Source: Photobacterium proteolyticum (lineage in GTDB: Bacteria > Pseudomonadota > Gammaproteobacteria > Enterobacterales > Vibrionaceae). From it: a stretch of 56,817 nucleotides of DNA. Below, piece after piece: positions 36,390 through 46,351 of this stretch. Numbering within the stretch: position 1 is the stretch's first letter; each line of letters starts with the position of its first letter. The notes under the pieces are model-generated. The model was not told the DNA's origin. It searched no databases and worked only from the letters and a program-made list of their open reading frames with translations. A program made the translations under genes and the position numbers. The DNA lies in the NCBI RefSeq assembly GCF_001939735.1, contig NZ_MJIL01000059.1, forward strand, positions 1 through 56,817. Direction: 5' to 3'.

Positions 36390-37757
36390 ATGCAGGATCA
36401 GGCGATAGCAACATCATCCAGAAACAAAGCCACGTGGCTTATGTTTCTTCTCCCTTCACTGTTAGGTGTGTTTCTGTTCATGGCACCTATCGAATACCAG
36501 GACACCCTTACTATTCCTATTGCGGTGCTGGCCAAGTCCGTTCAGGCACTGTTTGACGGTATGCTGACAGCCATCGTGACATTCGTGATCTCCCTGACCG
36601 CAGGGGCTGCCATTTTGACCAAACTCTTCCAGCCTCGAGCGATCACCGAGAACAGCTTTTTGAGCGGCCTGCTAAATCCGACACTGCCATGGTTTGTTGT
36701 CCAGCAAATGGGTGCCGTGTTCGTCCTGATGACCTTCTTCGGTATCGGCCCTGAAATGATCCATGATGGTGCCACAGGTGGGCTGGTACTCAATGACTTG
36801 TTACCTGTTCTGTTCTCGGTATTTCTGTTCGCTGGCCTGCTGCTACCGCTTCTGCTGAACTTCGGCCTGCTTGAGTTTGTCGGCGCCCTGTTTACCCGCA
36901 TCATGCGCCCACTTTTCAATCTGCCGGGACGCTCTGCCGTTAACTGTATCGCCTCATGGCTGGGTGACGGTAGCGTCGGTGTGCTGATGACCAGCAAGCA
37001 ATACGAGAGCAAGATTTACACCGAGCGTGAAGCTGCAGTGATCGGTACCACATTTACAGCCGTTTCCATCACGTTCAGCCTGGTGGTTATCGCTCAGGTT
37101 AACCTGGAACACATGTTTGCCCCGTTCTATATGACTGTTTGTCTGGCTGGCCTGGCAGCAGCTGTCATTGTGCCTCGCCTACCGCCGTTATCTTGGAAAA
37201 AGGATAAGTACATTGACGGTGCAGACCTTACCGAAGACTACGAAGCCGTACCGGCAGGAAAAACAGTTGTTAGCTTTGGCCTGGAACAGGCACTTAACAA
37301 AGCCGCTGAAGTAAAAAGCCTGCGCCATGTCGTCACAGAAGGGGTGAAGAATGCCGTCGATATGATTTTCGGCGTACTGCCTGTGGTAATGGCAATCGGT
37401 ACTGTCGCACTGGTGATCGCTGAAAATACGCCGGTATTCAGCATCCTCGGACTGCCATTTATTCCGTTTCTGGAGCTACTGCAAATTCCTGAAGCAACAG
37501 CAGCTTCCGAGACCATCGTGGTCGGTTTTGCCGATATGTTCCTGCCGTCAATTCTGGCATCCGGCATCGAAAGCGATCTGACTCGCTTCGTCATTGCAGC
37601 AATGTCTGTGACCCAGTTGATTTATATGTCGGAAATCGGTGCCCTGCTGATCGGCAGTAAAATCCCGGTTAAGCCATGGGAGCTGTTCATGATCTTCATC
37701 TTGCGTACTATCGTTACCCTGCCGGTCATCGCGCTGATGGGACACCTGTTCTTTTAA
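36390..37757 (+). CDS. YjiH-family membrane protein with Gate/nucleoside-recognition domains
   Basis: A 455-residue integral membrane protein with about ten helices. LMFLLPSLLGVFLFMAP begins it; NLPGRSAVNCIASWLGDGSVGV near residue 175-200 and ADMFLPSILASGIESDLTRFVIA near 380-400 are Gate-type motifs of the YjiH/nucleoside-recognition group. These proteins are thought to transport small solutes; the substrate is unknown. Single gene with its own terminator at 37776-37809. Confidence 0.78.
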   Translation: MQDQAIATSSRNKATWLMFLLPSLLGVFLFMAPIEYQDTLTIPIAVLAKSVQALFDGMLTAIVTFVISLTAGAAILTKLFQPRAITENSFLSGLLNPTLPWFVVQQMGAVFVLMTFFGIGPEMIHDGATGGLVLNDLLPVLFSVFLFAGLLLPLLLNFGLLEFVGALFTRIMRPLFNLPGRSAVNCIASWLGDGSVGVLMTSKQYESKIYTEREAAVIGTTFTAVSITFSLVVIAQVNLEHMFAPFYMTVCLAGLAAAVIVPRLPPLSWKKDKYIDGADLTEDYEAVPAGKTVVSFGLEQALNKAAEVKSLRHVVTEGVKNAVDMIFGVLPVVMAIGTVALVIAENTPVFSILGLPFIPFLELLQIPEATAASETIVVGFADMFLPSILASGIESDLTRFVIAAMSVTQLIYMSEIGALLIGSKIPVKPWELFMIFILRTIVTLPVIALMGHLFF

Positions 37758-37775
37758 CCGAGAATTATCCTTCAT

Positions 37776-37809
37776 ACAAAAAGCCAGCTGCCTGTCAGCT
37801 GGTTTTTTA
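37776..37809 (+). terminator. Intrinsic terminator after the YjiH-family gene
   Basis: CCAGCTG, loop CCTGT, CAGCTGG, then six T; A run on the 5' side. Confidence 0.88.
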
Positions 37810-38141
37810 TTGTCCCTTTACCAGCTCCAGCAACTCCCTCAGCATCCCCCCATATCAGTACATCAATATCAAAACCTTAACCTCATTAAGCGGTACCCTC
37901 TTCACGCGAGCTGCTGTTCACTTTCCCTCATGACGTTATCAGTTCCTCTATAAGAAGCGTCTTCCTGTGCCCGGTAATAACGTCCATCTCTGTTTACATT
38001 TATGCATCTTTCACTGATAAGCCTTTCTCACTGATATCAGTCTACTGTGTGCTCATACTTAGAGAACAAGGAACCTGGCCTTGGTGAGGCACACAGGAAC
38101 AATGAATGGCGGTTGGCTTACCCTCGGCGATATCGTCAGAC
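37810..38141. other. Intergenic stretch with one imperfect inverted repeat
   Basis: No gene is seen. At 38045-38096 CTGTGTGCTC faces GAGGCACACAG with a single unpaired base, and AAGG/CCTT pair inside it. It could be a small structured RNA, a decayed repeat or chance. Confidence 0.4.
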
Positions 38142-38171
38142 ATAAAAAAAGCGGCCAGTTGGCCGCTTTCT
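38142..38171 (-). terminator. Terminator of the peptide ABC transporter operon
   Basis: GCGGCC, loop AGTT, GGCCGC with AAA/TTT extending the stem; on the - strand seven T follow. It lies 16 bases after the last permease gene. Confidence 0.85.
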
Positions 38172-38185
38172 CATACACTTGCCGG

Positions 38186-39127
38186 TTACCCTTTGTAAAT
38201 CTTCGGGTTGAAGACATCACGTAGCCAGTCACCCAGCAAGTTGATAACCAGCACTAGGGTCACCAGTACCAAACCAGGGAAGGCGGTGATCCACCATGAA
38301 CCCGAGAAAATGTAGTTAAAGCCGATACTGATCAGCGAGCCGAGTGACGGCTGATCAACCGGCAGACCTAACCCGAGAAAAGACAGGGCGGCTTCGGACA
38401 TAATCGCATTCGCCACCTGTACGGTCGAAATAACCAGTATTGGCGACAGGCAATTCGGCAGAATATGGCGGAACATGATACGAGGCGCCTTAAAGCCCAT
38501 AACACGAGCGGCCTCGACATACTCTTTCTTCTTCTCGGCCAGTACCGAGGCACGCACTGTCCGCGCGTACTGCGGCCATTCAGCCACCCCGATAATCACC
38601 ACCAGCATCACCACCGCATACTGGGCAAATAGCTCGGCACCGAGTGCGGTACGGAAGATAGCCGATACGATGATAGCCACCATCATGGTCGAGAACGACA
38701 GCTGGACATCGGCAAAACGCATCAGGAAGCTATCGACACGGCCCCCGAAATAACCGGCACTCAGACCGATCACGACACCCAGTATCAACTGCAGGCCAAC
38801 CGCCAGCAGACCAATCGTCAGCGATAGACGTGAGCCGTAAAGCATAGTCGAGAAAATATCTCGTCCCTGATCATCGGTACCCAGCAAGAAACGACTATCG
38901 CCCTCCTCCATCCATGAAGGCGGCAACTCGGAGTCCATAATATCGATGGTCGACAAGTCATACGGGTTTGTCGGGGCCACCCATGGTGCCAGGACTGCCG
39001 AGACCACAAAAACCATAAATACCGCAAAGCTGAACATTGCCACTTTGTCTTTGAGAAAATAATACAGAATGTCCGATTGCTTAAAGCGTTCCCAACGGCT
39101 CGGCGCTGCTACTGTCGTACTACTCAT
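38186..39127 (-). CDS. Peptide-type ABC transporter permease (DppC/GsiD class)
   Basis: A 313-residue inner-membrane permease with six helices and an N-terminal extension. ARVMGFKAPRIMFRHILPNCLSPILV (in part) is the EAA loop that docks on the ATPase. DppC/OppC-class proteins pair with a DppB-class permease; that gene lies three bases upstream. Last gene of the operon. Substrate follows from the binding protein and is unproven. Confidence 0.88.
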   Translation of the reverse strand: MSSTTVAAPSRWERFKQSDILYYFLKDKVAMFSFAVFMVFVVSAVLAPWVAPTNPYDLSTIDIMDSELPPSWMEEGDSRFLLGTDDQGRDIFSTMLYGSRLSLTIGLLAVGLQLILGVVIGLSAGYFGGRVDSFLMRFADVQLSFSTMMVAIIVSAIFRTALGAELFAQYAVVMLVVIIGVAEWPQYARTVRASVLAEKKKEYVEAARVMGFKAPRIMFRHILPNCLSPILVISTVQVANAIMSEAALSFLGLGLPVDQPSLGSLISIGFNYIFSGSWWITAFPGLVLVTLVLVINLLGDWLRDVFNPKIYKG

Positions 39128-39130
39128 GAC

Positions 39131-40108
39131 TTACTCTCCTTTGCCAGTCAGATTGACAGTCGGGTTAACCAGGCCATATAGCAGGTCAACAATGGTATTG
39201 GTGACCACAAAAATCAGGCCAACAAAAATTACGTATGCGGTGATCAGCGGGGTATCGACACGGTTAATCGCCTCGAGGAACAAGAAGCCGGTACCCGGCC
39301 ACTGGAACACGGTTTCGGTCAAAATGGTATAGGCTACCATGGTACCTATCTGCACGCCGCCTACCGTCAGCACCGGTAGCATGGTATTTTTCAGTGCATG
39401 CTGATAATAAATTTTGTTCATCGCCAAGCCTTTGGCCTTGGCAAACTTGATGTATTCCGAACTCAGAACTTCCAGCATTTCCGAGCGGACTAGGCGTATA
39501 AACAGCGGCAGCATGATTGATGCAAGAGCCACACAAGGCAACACGAGGTGGCGAAGTCCGTCGAGGGTAAAGAAGCCTGACTCCCAGCCAAGAAGGTTAT
39601 AGGTCTCGCCCCGACCGAAAGAAGGCAGCCAGCCAAGTTCAATCGAAAAGACATACATCAGCATGATCGCTGTCAGGAACACAGGGATCGAGATCCCGAT
39701 ACTACTGAAAGCCATCACCACTTTGGTAAACAGGCTATTGGGGTGGATAGCGGAATAGACCCCAAGTGGTATCGACACCACTATAATGATTAGCGTTGCC
39801 CCGAAAACCAGCTCCAGCGTCGCGACTAGTTTGTCGAGAATAACGTCTACTGCCGGGCGCTTAAAGAAGTAAGATGTCCCTAAGTCTCCCTGGATGGCAT
39901 TGCCGAGAAAACGGCTGTATTTGGCTACAAACGGGTCGTTCAAACCCAACTCATCACGTAGTTGTTGACGTTCAGCTTCTGATACCGACTGCCCCACCAG
40001 CTCGCGCAACGGGTCGCCAAGGTTATCCTGAATGGCAAACGCCACCAGACTGATCACAAACATCACTATCAGTGCCTGAAACAGGCGCTTGACCAGAAAC
40101 GTAAACAT
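39131..40108 (-). CDS. Peptide-type ABC transporter permease (DppB/GsiC class)
   Basis: A 325-residue permease with six helices. LVKRLFQALIVMFVISLVAF is the classical DppB start, and YIKFAKAKGLAMNKIYYQHALKNTMLP (in part) is the EAA loop. It comes between the binding-protein gene (108 bases upstream) and the second permease, with which it forms the membrane channel. Confidence 0.88.
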   Translation of the reverse strand: MFTFLVKRLFQALIVMFVISLVAFAIQDNLGDPLRELVGQSVSEAERQQLRDELGLNDPFVAKYSRFLGNAIQGDLGTSYFFKRPAVDVILDKLVATLELVFGATLIIIVVSIPLGVYSAIHPNSLFTKVVMAFSSIGISIPVFLTAIMLMYVFSIELGWLPSFGRGETYNLLGWESGFFTLDGLRHLVLPCVALASIMLPLFIRLVRSEMLEVLSSEYIKFAKAKGLAMNKIYYQHALKNTMLPVLTVGGVQIGTMVAYTILTETVFQWPGTGFLFLEAINRVDTPLITAYVIFVGLIFVVTNTIVDLLYGLVNPTVNLTGKGE

Positions 40109-40216
40109 TCCTTGCCCCTTTTATCATCCTGAAAATCAGTGCCGGAAAACCCTTTCCGGCACTCAGCTTACTTTATTGCTTGATTTCTTGGTGACTTAAC
40201 GTCTTATAACAAGTCG

Positions 40217-41770
40217 TTAGTCGACAACAAGATCACCAAAATATGGCATTACCATCGGGTTTACGATGTCAGCAGCATGGACGTTTGACTTAGCGCCCCA
40301 TGCTTCACTCTGCCAGTGTAGAGGAACAAACGCAGCCTCGTTGTACAGTGTTGCTTCCACTTTCTGCAGGATCTCAGCACGCTTGGCCGGATTAGTCTCT
40401 ACGTTTGATGCTGTAACCAGCTTATCAACCTCAGCATTAGAATAGTGGCCACAGTTGTACTGGCCTTTACCGGTTTCCTCGTTACGCGTCATGGTCAGGA
40501 ACTCAGAGAAGTTCGCTGAGTCCTCTGTATCCGAGTGCCAGCCGATCATCATCATGTCAGCCGCACAGACATCAAACTCTGGCCAGTATTGCGCTTTTGG
40601 CAACGTCTTCAGATCTACCTTGATGCCAATTTTCGATAGCATCGCCGCAGCAGCCTGTGCCACCTTGGCATCATTCACGTAACGGTTGTTCGGTGCCATC
40701 ATGGTCAGCTTGAAGCCTTTCTCATAACCGGCTTCTTTCATCAGTTGCTTGGCTTTTTTCAGATCGTAACGTGGAACCAGCTCTTCACTGTAGCCCGCGT
40801 AACCAGAAGGCCCTTGTTGACCAGCCGCTGTCGCGAAGCCTTTCATGATTTTCTTCACGATGCCTTCGTTATTGATCGCATGCACAATTGCCTGACGTAC
40901 ACGTACATCCTTCAGCGCTTCGTTGCTGCTCTGGTTCATCTGGAAGGTGATAATACGAGTACCCGGCAGAGTAACCAGGTCGATACCCTTAGCACTCTTA
41001 ACACGCTTATGATCATTCGGCGCAACCGGATGAATCATATCTACACCGCCAGAAAGCAGCGCAGCAACACGGGTGGCATCTTCTTTGATTGGTAGCAAGG
41101 TCAGCTTATCAACATTACCTTTGGACTCTTTGTCCCAGTAATCGGCAAAACGCTCAAACTCAACCTTCACACCCTGCTCACGGGCTGTAACGATAAAAGG
41201 ACCGGTACCGGATAAATTGGTGGAGGCAAACGAGTTACCGTGCTTAACTAGCTCAGCTTTATCTCTACCGTCTTTTGTTTTACCGGTATAGAACTTGCTG
41301 TCCATCGGGAAAATGTAAGTTGCAGTCTGCAGTACCAGCGGGTAAGGACCGGAAGAAATCAAATCGATCGTGTAATCGTTAACTTTCTTAAGCTCGGTAT
41401 ACGGTTCGAAGATCGCTTTAAAGTCTGGCGAGCTCTTCAGACGATTGAATGTCCATACCACATCATCTGCGGTCATGACGTTGCCTGAGTGGAACTTCAC
41501 ACCTTCACGAAGCTTAAAACGGAAAGTGGTGTCGTCGATACGCTCCCAGCTTTCAGCCAGACGCGGCTCAAAATCCATCTCTTGGGTAAAACGTACCAGG
41601 GGATCAAATACCATATGGGACAGTTGCAGCGTGCCACCGGAAAGCTGCTCATGCGGATCCAGCGATACAGGGTCAGCACTATAGCCAACTTTGATGTCAG
41701 CTGCTGCTGCACTAAAACTGAGGCCTGCGGCCATTAAAGCGACTGCCAGCTTGGTCTTGATGGTTTTCAT
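40217..41770 (-). CDS. Periplasmic substrate-binding protein of a peptide-type ABC importer
   Basis: A 517-residue family-5 solute-binding protein with signal peptide MKTIKTKLAVALMAAG...AAA. GYSADPVSLDPHEQLSGG and LREGVKFHSGNVMTADDVVWTF (in part) are standard for dipeptide, oligopeptide and glutathione binding proteins. Several Cys and Met residues in DVCAADMMMIGWHSDTE are not diagnostic. The operon order ATPase-SBP-permease-permease equals gsiABCD of E. coli, which imports glutathione, but the sequence does not prove that substrate. Lies about 110 bases after the ATPase gene. Confidence 0.87.
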   Translation of the reverse strand: MKTIKTKLAVALMAAGLSFSAAAADIKVGYSADPVSLDPHEQLSGGTLQLSHMVFDPLVRFTQEMDFEPRLAESWERIDDTTFRFKLREGVKFHSGNVMTADDVVWTFNRLKSSPDFKAIFEPYTELKKVNDYTIDLISSGPYPLVLQTATYIFPMDSKFYTGKTKDGRDKAELVKHGNSFASTNLSGTGPFIVTAREQGVKVEFERFADYWDKESKGNVDKLTLLPIKEDATRVAALLSGGVDMIHPVAPNDHKRVKSAKGIDLVTLPGTRIITFQMNQSSNEALKDVRVRQAIVHAINNEGIVKKIMKGFATAAGQQGPSGYAGYSEELVPRYDLKKAKQLMKEAGYEKGFKLTMMAPNNRYVNDAKVAQAAAAMLSKIGIKVDLKTLPKAQYWPEFDVCAADMMMIGWHSDTEDSANFSEFLTMTRNEETGKGQYNCGHYSNAEVDKLVTASNVETNPAKRAEILQKVEATLYNEAAFVPLHWQSEAWGAKSNVHAADIVNPMVMPYFGDLVVD

Positions 41771-41883
41771 TGCATAGCTCCTTTATGCGGGGGAGATAAC
41801 TCCCTTGCCGTTGTGTTTGCTTGTTATTGGTTCTTGCATATACCAGCCCCTGCCACCGCGTCTCAGGCGATGGCGGCAGAGGG

Positions 41884-43602
41884 TTAAGCTAACTTCAACC
41901 CTTCTTGGCTCATGCCTTTAAACTCTGGCATCAGCGAGATAAGTTGTTTGCTGTACTCATGCTGTGGTGCGGTAAACAGCTGCTCGGTCGGCGAGACTTC
42001 CAGCAGTGTGCCCATTTGCATCACACCGATGCGGTCACACATCTGTCGGATCACCGGCAAATCGTGGCTGATAAACAGCATGGTAAGGTTCAGTTCATCC
42101 TGCAGATCTTTTAACAGGTTCAGAATCTGTGCCTGTACCGACACATCCAGTGCCGATGTCGGTTCATCACAGATCAACAGGCGAGGACGGGTTGCCAGGG
42201 CACGGGCGATAGAGATACGCTGGCGCTGGCCACCGGAGAATTCGTGCGGATATTTCACTCCTGAAGCTCGGCCCAAACCCACATGATCCAGCAAATCATT
42301 CACGATTTGGCGGGTCTGCGCTTCGTTGTCAGTCAGCTTGTGGAAACGAATCGGCTCGGCAATGATGTCGAAGATCTTCATCCGCGGGTTCATCGAGGTA
42401 TACGGGTTCTGAAACACCATCTGCATCTGGCGACGCAGCGGACGGCGCTCGGCCTCGCTCTTCAGAGCGGTAAGGTCAATCCCTTCGAACACCACCTTGC
42501 CGGAGTTTGGCGGATACAGGCCAGCGATCACCCGGGCAATGGTCGATTTACCGGACCCGGACTCGCCAACCAGACCAAATGTTTCACCTTCGAAGATTTC
42601 AAAGCTGACATTATTAGACGCCTGAACATATTCACGGCGGCTTTCAAAGAAAGAGTTCTTGGTGATAAAGCGCAAATTGACATTTTCAACCTGCAACAAA
42701 GCACCGTTATAGCTGCGCTGATCTTCACTCTGGCCCAGCCAGTGGTTCTTGACGTCCAGCTGGGTCATTTCCTGCGCTTCTTCAATGTAGCTGACCAGCG
42801 GGAAACGCTTCAGCTTCACATCAGAACGCGGTACCGCAGAAATGAGGCTCTGGGTATAGGGGTGATTCGGACGGCCTAACACCTGCTCGGTCGCACCAAT
42901 TTTAACCAGATCGCCACGGTACATCACCGCAACACGATCCGTCACATTGGAAACAACCCCCATGTCATGGGTGACGAGCATACAACCAACGTTTTTCTTA
43001 ACGCAGAGTTCACGAATAAGATTGAGGATTTGGTCCTGAATCGAGACATCCAATGCCGTGGTAGGCTCATCGGCAATAATCAGATCAGGCTCACCCGCCA
43101 GTGCAATCGCAATCACCACTCGCTGGCGCATACCGCCAGAGAACTGATGGGGATACTGCTTGATCCGCAGTTCAGGCTGAGGAATACCTACCTGCTCCAT
43201 TAAACCCAGAGCGCGAGTATAGGCCTCTTCCTGACTCACCTGTAAATTAGTGATGATCGTTTCTGTCAGCTGCTGCTCAACCGTAAACAGAGGATTCAGT
43301 GATGTCATCGGATCCTGAAAGATAAAACCAATTTTCGACCCGCGCACTTTTCTCATCTGCTCAGGCGTTAAACCTGACACCTTTTCACCGTCGAGATACA
43401 CATCACCACTGGCGATTTGTCCCGGCGGGCTCAGCAGATCAATCACAGCATTACCGACTGTAGATTTACCTGCGCCTGATTCTCCCACCACACCGACTAT
43501 TTCACCACGCTCAATCGAGAACGACAGTGATTTCACTGCGGCATGAACACCATGACGAGATGGATATTCAATACGGAGATTTTTAACTTCTAATAATGCC
43601 AT
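41884..43602 (-). CDS. Fused double ATPase of a peptide-type ABC importer
   Basis: A 572-residue protein with two complete ABC domains. First: Walker A GESGAGKS near residue 40, signature FSGGMRQR, Walker B LIIADEP. Second: GESGSGKS near 345, [15 protein letters not shown]. So it unites the DppD and DppF functions, as in GsiA or YejF. ATG at 43602 gives [15 protein letters not shown]; the frame from 43686 adds 28 residues without family match. First gene of the operon, behind a long AT-rich leader. Confidence 0.9.
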   Translation of the reverse strand: MALLEVKNLRIEYPSRHGVHAAVKSLSFSIERGEIVGVVGESGAGKSTVGNAVIDLLSPPGQIASGDVYLDGEKVSGLTPEQMRKVRGSKIGFIFQDPMTSLNPLFTVEQQLTETIITNLQVSQEEAYTRALGLMEQVGIPQPELRIKQYPHQFSGGMRQRVVIAIALAGEPDLIIADEPTTALDVSIQDQILNLIRELCVKKNVGCMLVTHDMGVVSNVTDRVAVMYRGDLVKIGATEQVLGRPNHPYTQSLISAVPRSDVKLKRFPLVSYIEEAQEMTQLDVKNHWLGQSEDQRSYNGALLQVENVNLRFITKNSFFESRREYVQASNNVSFEIFEGETFGLVGESGSGKSTIARVIAGLYPPNSGKVVFEGIDLTALKSEAERRPLRRQMQMVFQNPYTSMNPRMKIFDIIAEPIRFHKLTDNEAQTRQIVNDLLDHVGLGRASGVKYPHEFSGGQRQRISIARALATRPRLLICDEPTSALDVSVQAQILNLLKDLQDELNLTMLFISHDLPVIRQMCDRIGVMQMGTLLEVSPTEQLFTAPQHEYSKQLISLMPEFKGMSQEGLKLA

Positions 43603-44301
43603 TACCAGACCCCAACTGCTTGGCAGCGTTCTGCCCTGTCTGAAAAATTGAATCCTTTCATTTCCAGCACAAATTGCTGAATACATGTTAAGCAGTCAAT
43701 TTGGCAAAAATTTCACAGAAAATCAACAAAACAAGCTGAAAAACTGCAGAAATGAATAATTTTCGAATAATTAATCATTATATCACGTTCAAAAAGCAAA
43801 CAAAGCAAGTTTAAGCAGTCATCCACACCGCCAGCGAGCGCTTTGTTTATCAGCATATCACGCTATAAATATCGTTATAAGCTATACCATCACCACAGCG
43901 CATGATGAATAATTTCTCACACGCAAAAACCCGCACCATTAACAATGTGTAAACAAAAACCCGTAAAACCCTACCTTATTAGTGGTAATGGTGGGTTTAG
44001 TGACAATTTGTAAGACAGACAACTGCATATAGATAAAATTTGCAGCAGATCACACTGAGAAGAATTGGGGGATTTGAGCATCAGTTAAGTGCGTTTTTTA
44101 TAAAAACGTCAAGATAGCTTTACTAGTAGACAGCAAGGGTCAGCCGACTCATTCACCCAGCTTATAATTATGAGCAATACGGCTTGCCAGGTTCGACTGA
44201 AAGTGAACAGAGATCGGTGATGTGTCACTCGATGGATGACTGATGAAGAGAAAATCGGACTGGCTACTGCGCTCCATCCACAGACAGAGATCTACAGACA
44301 T
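43603..44301. other. Intergenic region between ABC operon and tRNA array
   Basis: About 700 bases without a supported gene. 44036-44059 contains TTTGC...AGATCACA, whose right half fits a CRP site. A short inverted repeat CGTTTTTTATAAAAACG lies at 44092-44108. Near 43970-44000 AAACCC/GGGTTT arms flank an AT-rich stretch. All are candidates for control of the peptide importer; none is strong. Confidence 0.4.
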
Positions 44302-44332
44302 AAAAAAACCCCAGTCTGACGACTGGGGTTTC
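44302..44332 (-). terminator. Terminator of the Arg-His-Pro tRNA operon
   Basis: On the - strand AAACCCCAGTC, loop GTCA, GACTGGGGTTT, then further T. It lies 7 bases after the last tRNA-Pro and closes the array. Confidence 0.92.
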
Positions 44333-44338
44333 GAATGG

Positions 44339-44415
<77 letters not shown>

Positions 44416-44462
44416 AGCAATTTTAGGCAAGTGCCAAGGAAATGATAACATTACCTGAAAAA

Positions 44463-44538
44463 TGGGGTGGCTAACGAGACTTGAACTCGCGACAACCGGA
44501 ATCACAATCCGGGACTCTACCAACTGAGCTATAGCCAC
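44463..44538 (-). tRNA. tRNA-His (anticodon GTG), copy 1
   Basis: Acceptor GTGGCTA/TAGCCAC, discriminator C and encoded CCA, preceded by the extra G that His tRNAs need at position -1 (base 44539). Anticodon arm CCGGATTGTGATTCCGG. Confidence 0.97.
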
Positions 44539-44547
44539 CATTGTAAG

Positions 44548-44624
<77 letters not shown>

Positions 44625-44671
44625 AGCAATTTTAGGCAAGTGCCAAGGAAATGATAACATTACCTGAAAAA

Positions 44672-44747
44672 TGGGGTGGCTAACGAGACTTGAACTCGCG
44701 ACAACCGGAATCACAATCCGGGACTCTACCAACTGAGCTATAGCCAC
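44672..44747 (-). tRNA. tRNA-His (anticodon GTG), copy 2
   Basis: Same sequence as His copy 1, shifted by 209 bases, with the same spacers. Confidence 0.97.
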
Positions 44748-44756
44748 CATTGTAAG

Positions 44757-44833
<77 letters not shown>

Positions 44834-44880
44834 AGCAATTTTAGGCAAGTGCCAAGGAAATGATAACATTACCTGAAAAA

Positions 44881-44956
44881 TGGGGTGGCTAACGAGACTT
44901 GAACTCGCGACAACCGGAATCACAATCCGGGACTCTACCAACTGAGCTATAGCCAC
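44881..44956 (-). tRNA. tRNA-His (anticodon GTG), copy 3
   Basis: Identical unit of the 209-base tandem repeat. Confidence 0.97.
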
Positions 44957-44965
44957 CATTGTAAG

Positions 44966-45042
<77 letters not shown>

Positions 45043-45089
45043 AGCAATTTTAGGCAAGTGCCAAGGAAATGATAACATTACCTGAAAAA

Positions 45090-45165
45090 TGGGGTGGCTA
45101 ACGAGACTTGAACTCGCGACAACCGGAATCACAATCCGGGACTCTACCAACTGAGCTATAGCCAC
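45090..45165 (-). tRNA. tRNA-His (anticodon GTG), copy 4
   Basis: Identical unit of the 209-base tandem repeat. Confidence 0.97.
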
Positions 45166-45174
45166 CATTGTAAG

Positions 45175-45251
<77 letters not shown>

Positions 45252-45266
45252 ACAAAATTCTTTTCT

Positions 45267-45344
45267 TGGTTTGCGTCAAAAGGTTTACCCTCTAGTCCGC
45301 TATTCCAAGAGCCGTGATGCGCTATCAAACTAGGCAATTCAACG
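45267..45344 (-). pseudogene. Decayed tRNA-Pro
   Basis: Read on the + strand, GATGCGCTATCAAACTAGGC and the ten bases after it match the intact tRNA-Pro genes at about 25 of 30 positions, and CCCTCTAGTCC matches 10 of 11 in the variable-arm region. Overall length is almost that of tRNA-Pro. The anticodon arm is rewritten and the acceptor stem no longer pairs, so a normal tRNA is not expected. It sits between the first His and the first intact Pro of the operon. Confidence 0.7.
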
Positions 45345-45405
45345 ACTTAATTCTTCAAGGGATTTACCCTTAGATACTGATATTATAATCAATACCTGTG
45401 TAATA

Positions 45406-45481
45406 TGGGGTGGCTAACGAGACTTGAACTCGCGACAACCGGAATCACAATCCGGGACTCTACCAACTGAGCTATAGCCAC
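45406..45481 (-). tRNA. tRNA-His (anticodon GTG), copy 5, operon-proximal
   Basis: Identical tRNA body to the other four, but with a different downstream spacer. Second gene of the operon after tRNA-Arg. Confidence 0.97.
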
Positions 45482-45516
45482 CAAAATGTTGCTGCCAATA
45501 TTTCTTAAGACCGGAA

Positions 45517-45593
<77 letters not shown>

Positions 45594-45615
45594 CTTGCCC
45601 TATCGGCGGAGGTGA

Positions 45616-45644
45616 ATATTACGGATCACACTGCCCCTCGTCTA
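45616..45644 (-). promoter_or_regulatory. Promoter of the Arg-His-Pro tRNA operon
   Basis: On the - strand TAGACG, 17 bases, TAATAT, followed by a C-rich discriminator before the first tRNA. Upstream, at 45645-45670, runs of A form a likely UP element. This is the layout of strong, stringently controlled stable-RNA promoters. Confidence 0.6.
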
Positions 45645-45886
45645 GTCTTTTTTTTAATTTTTTTCTCGTTCGCTGTAAATATAAACAAATATCTGTTGAT
45701 TAGTATCATACAAATACAGCCCCCCGGTTTATCACAGTAAATTTAGGGGATATAATCACGTAGTTTTTACATTTTAAACAATCTGTAAATAATCACTGCC
45801 TTGTCTCAACAGTACGATTAACAACAACTCATGCAATACGACTGTGGCAATCGCATATAAGAATCTGGAAGTGTAAGGTGAGCTCA

Positions 45887-46297
45887 ATGGAATTATCTCT
45901 TCGACAACTAATGGTAGCCGCAGTAGCAGCAATTACTTTTGCCGGCTCTGCCGTGGCAGCCGATATGTCAGACGAAGCTATTGCGGAACGAATTCAGCCT
46001 GTTGGCTCGGTATACCTTGAAGGAGAGGCGCCCGCAGGACCTGCCGTAGCCGCTGGCCCGCGCAGTGGTGATACCGTTTATGGCACATTTTGTGTTGCCT
46101 GTCATGGTGCCGGCGTTATGGGCGCGCCGAAAAAAGGCGATGCTGCCGACTGGGAAGCCCGTCTTGCCAAGGGTAATGATGTACTGGCTGATCACGCCAT
46201 CAACGGCTTCAACGCAATGCCAGCCAAAGGCTCATGTATGGATTGTAGCGATGACGAAATCATTGCCGCCATCGACCACATGATTGAAGGCCTATAA
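45887..46297 (+). CDS. Cytochrome c5, periplasmic monohaem protein
   Basis: A 136-residue protein with signal peptide ending AVAA near residue 25. The haem motif is CVACH (C69, C72, H73), the Met ligand lies in FNAMPAKGS, and a CMDC pair near residue 119 gives the extra disulfide of cytochromes c5. It carries electrons in the periplasm. I start at ATG 45887 because AAGGTGAG forms the ribosome site; the GTG at 45878 lies inside it. The gene stands between the tRNA operon and rep, as in Vibrio. Confidence 0.88.
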   Translation: MELSLRQLMVAAVAAITFAGSAVAADMSDEAIAERIQPVGSVYLEGEAPAGPAVAAGPRSGDTVYGTFCVACHGAGVMGAPKKGDAADWEARLAKGNDVLADHAINGFNAMPAKGSCMDCSDDEIIAAIDHMIEGL

Positions 46298-46310
46298 GAA
46301 GGTCTTAAAA

Positions 46311-46347
46311 TAAAAAGGGTTGATGCATTGGCATCAACCCTTTTTTT
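46311..46347. terminator. Bidirectional terminator between cytochrome c5 and rep
   Basis: AAAAGGGTTGATGC, loop ATTG, GCATCAACCCTTTT plus further T. The long stem with A and T flanks serves both convergent genes. Confidence 0.92.
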
Positions 46348-46351
46348 ATCT

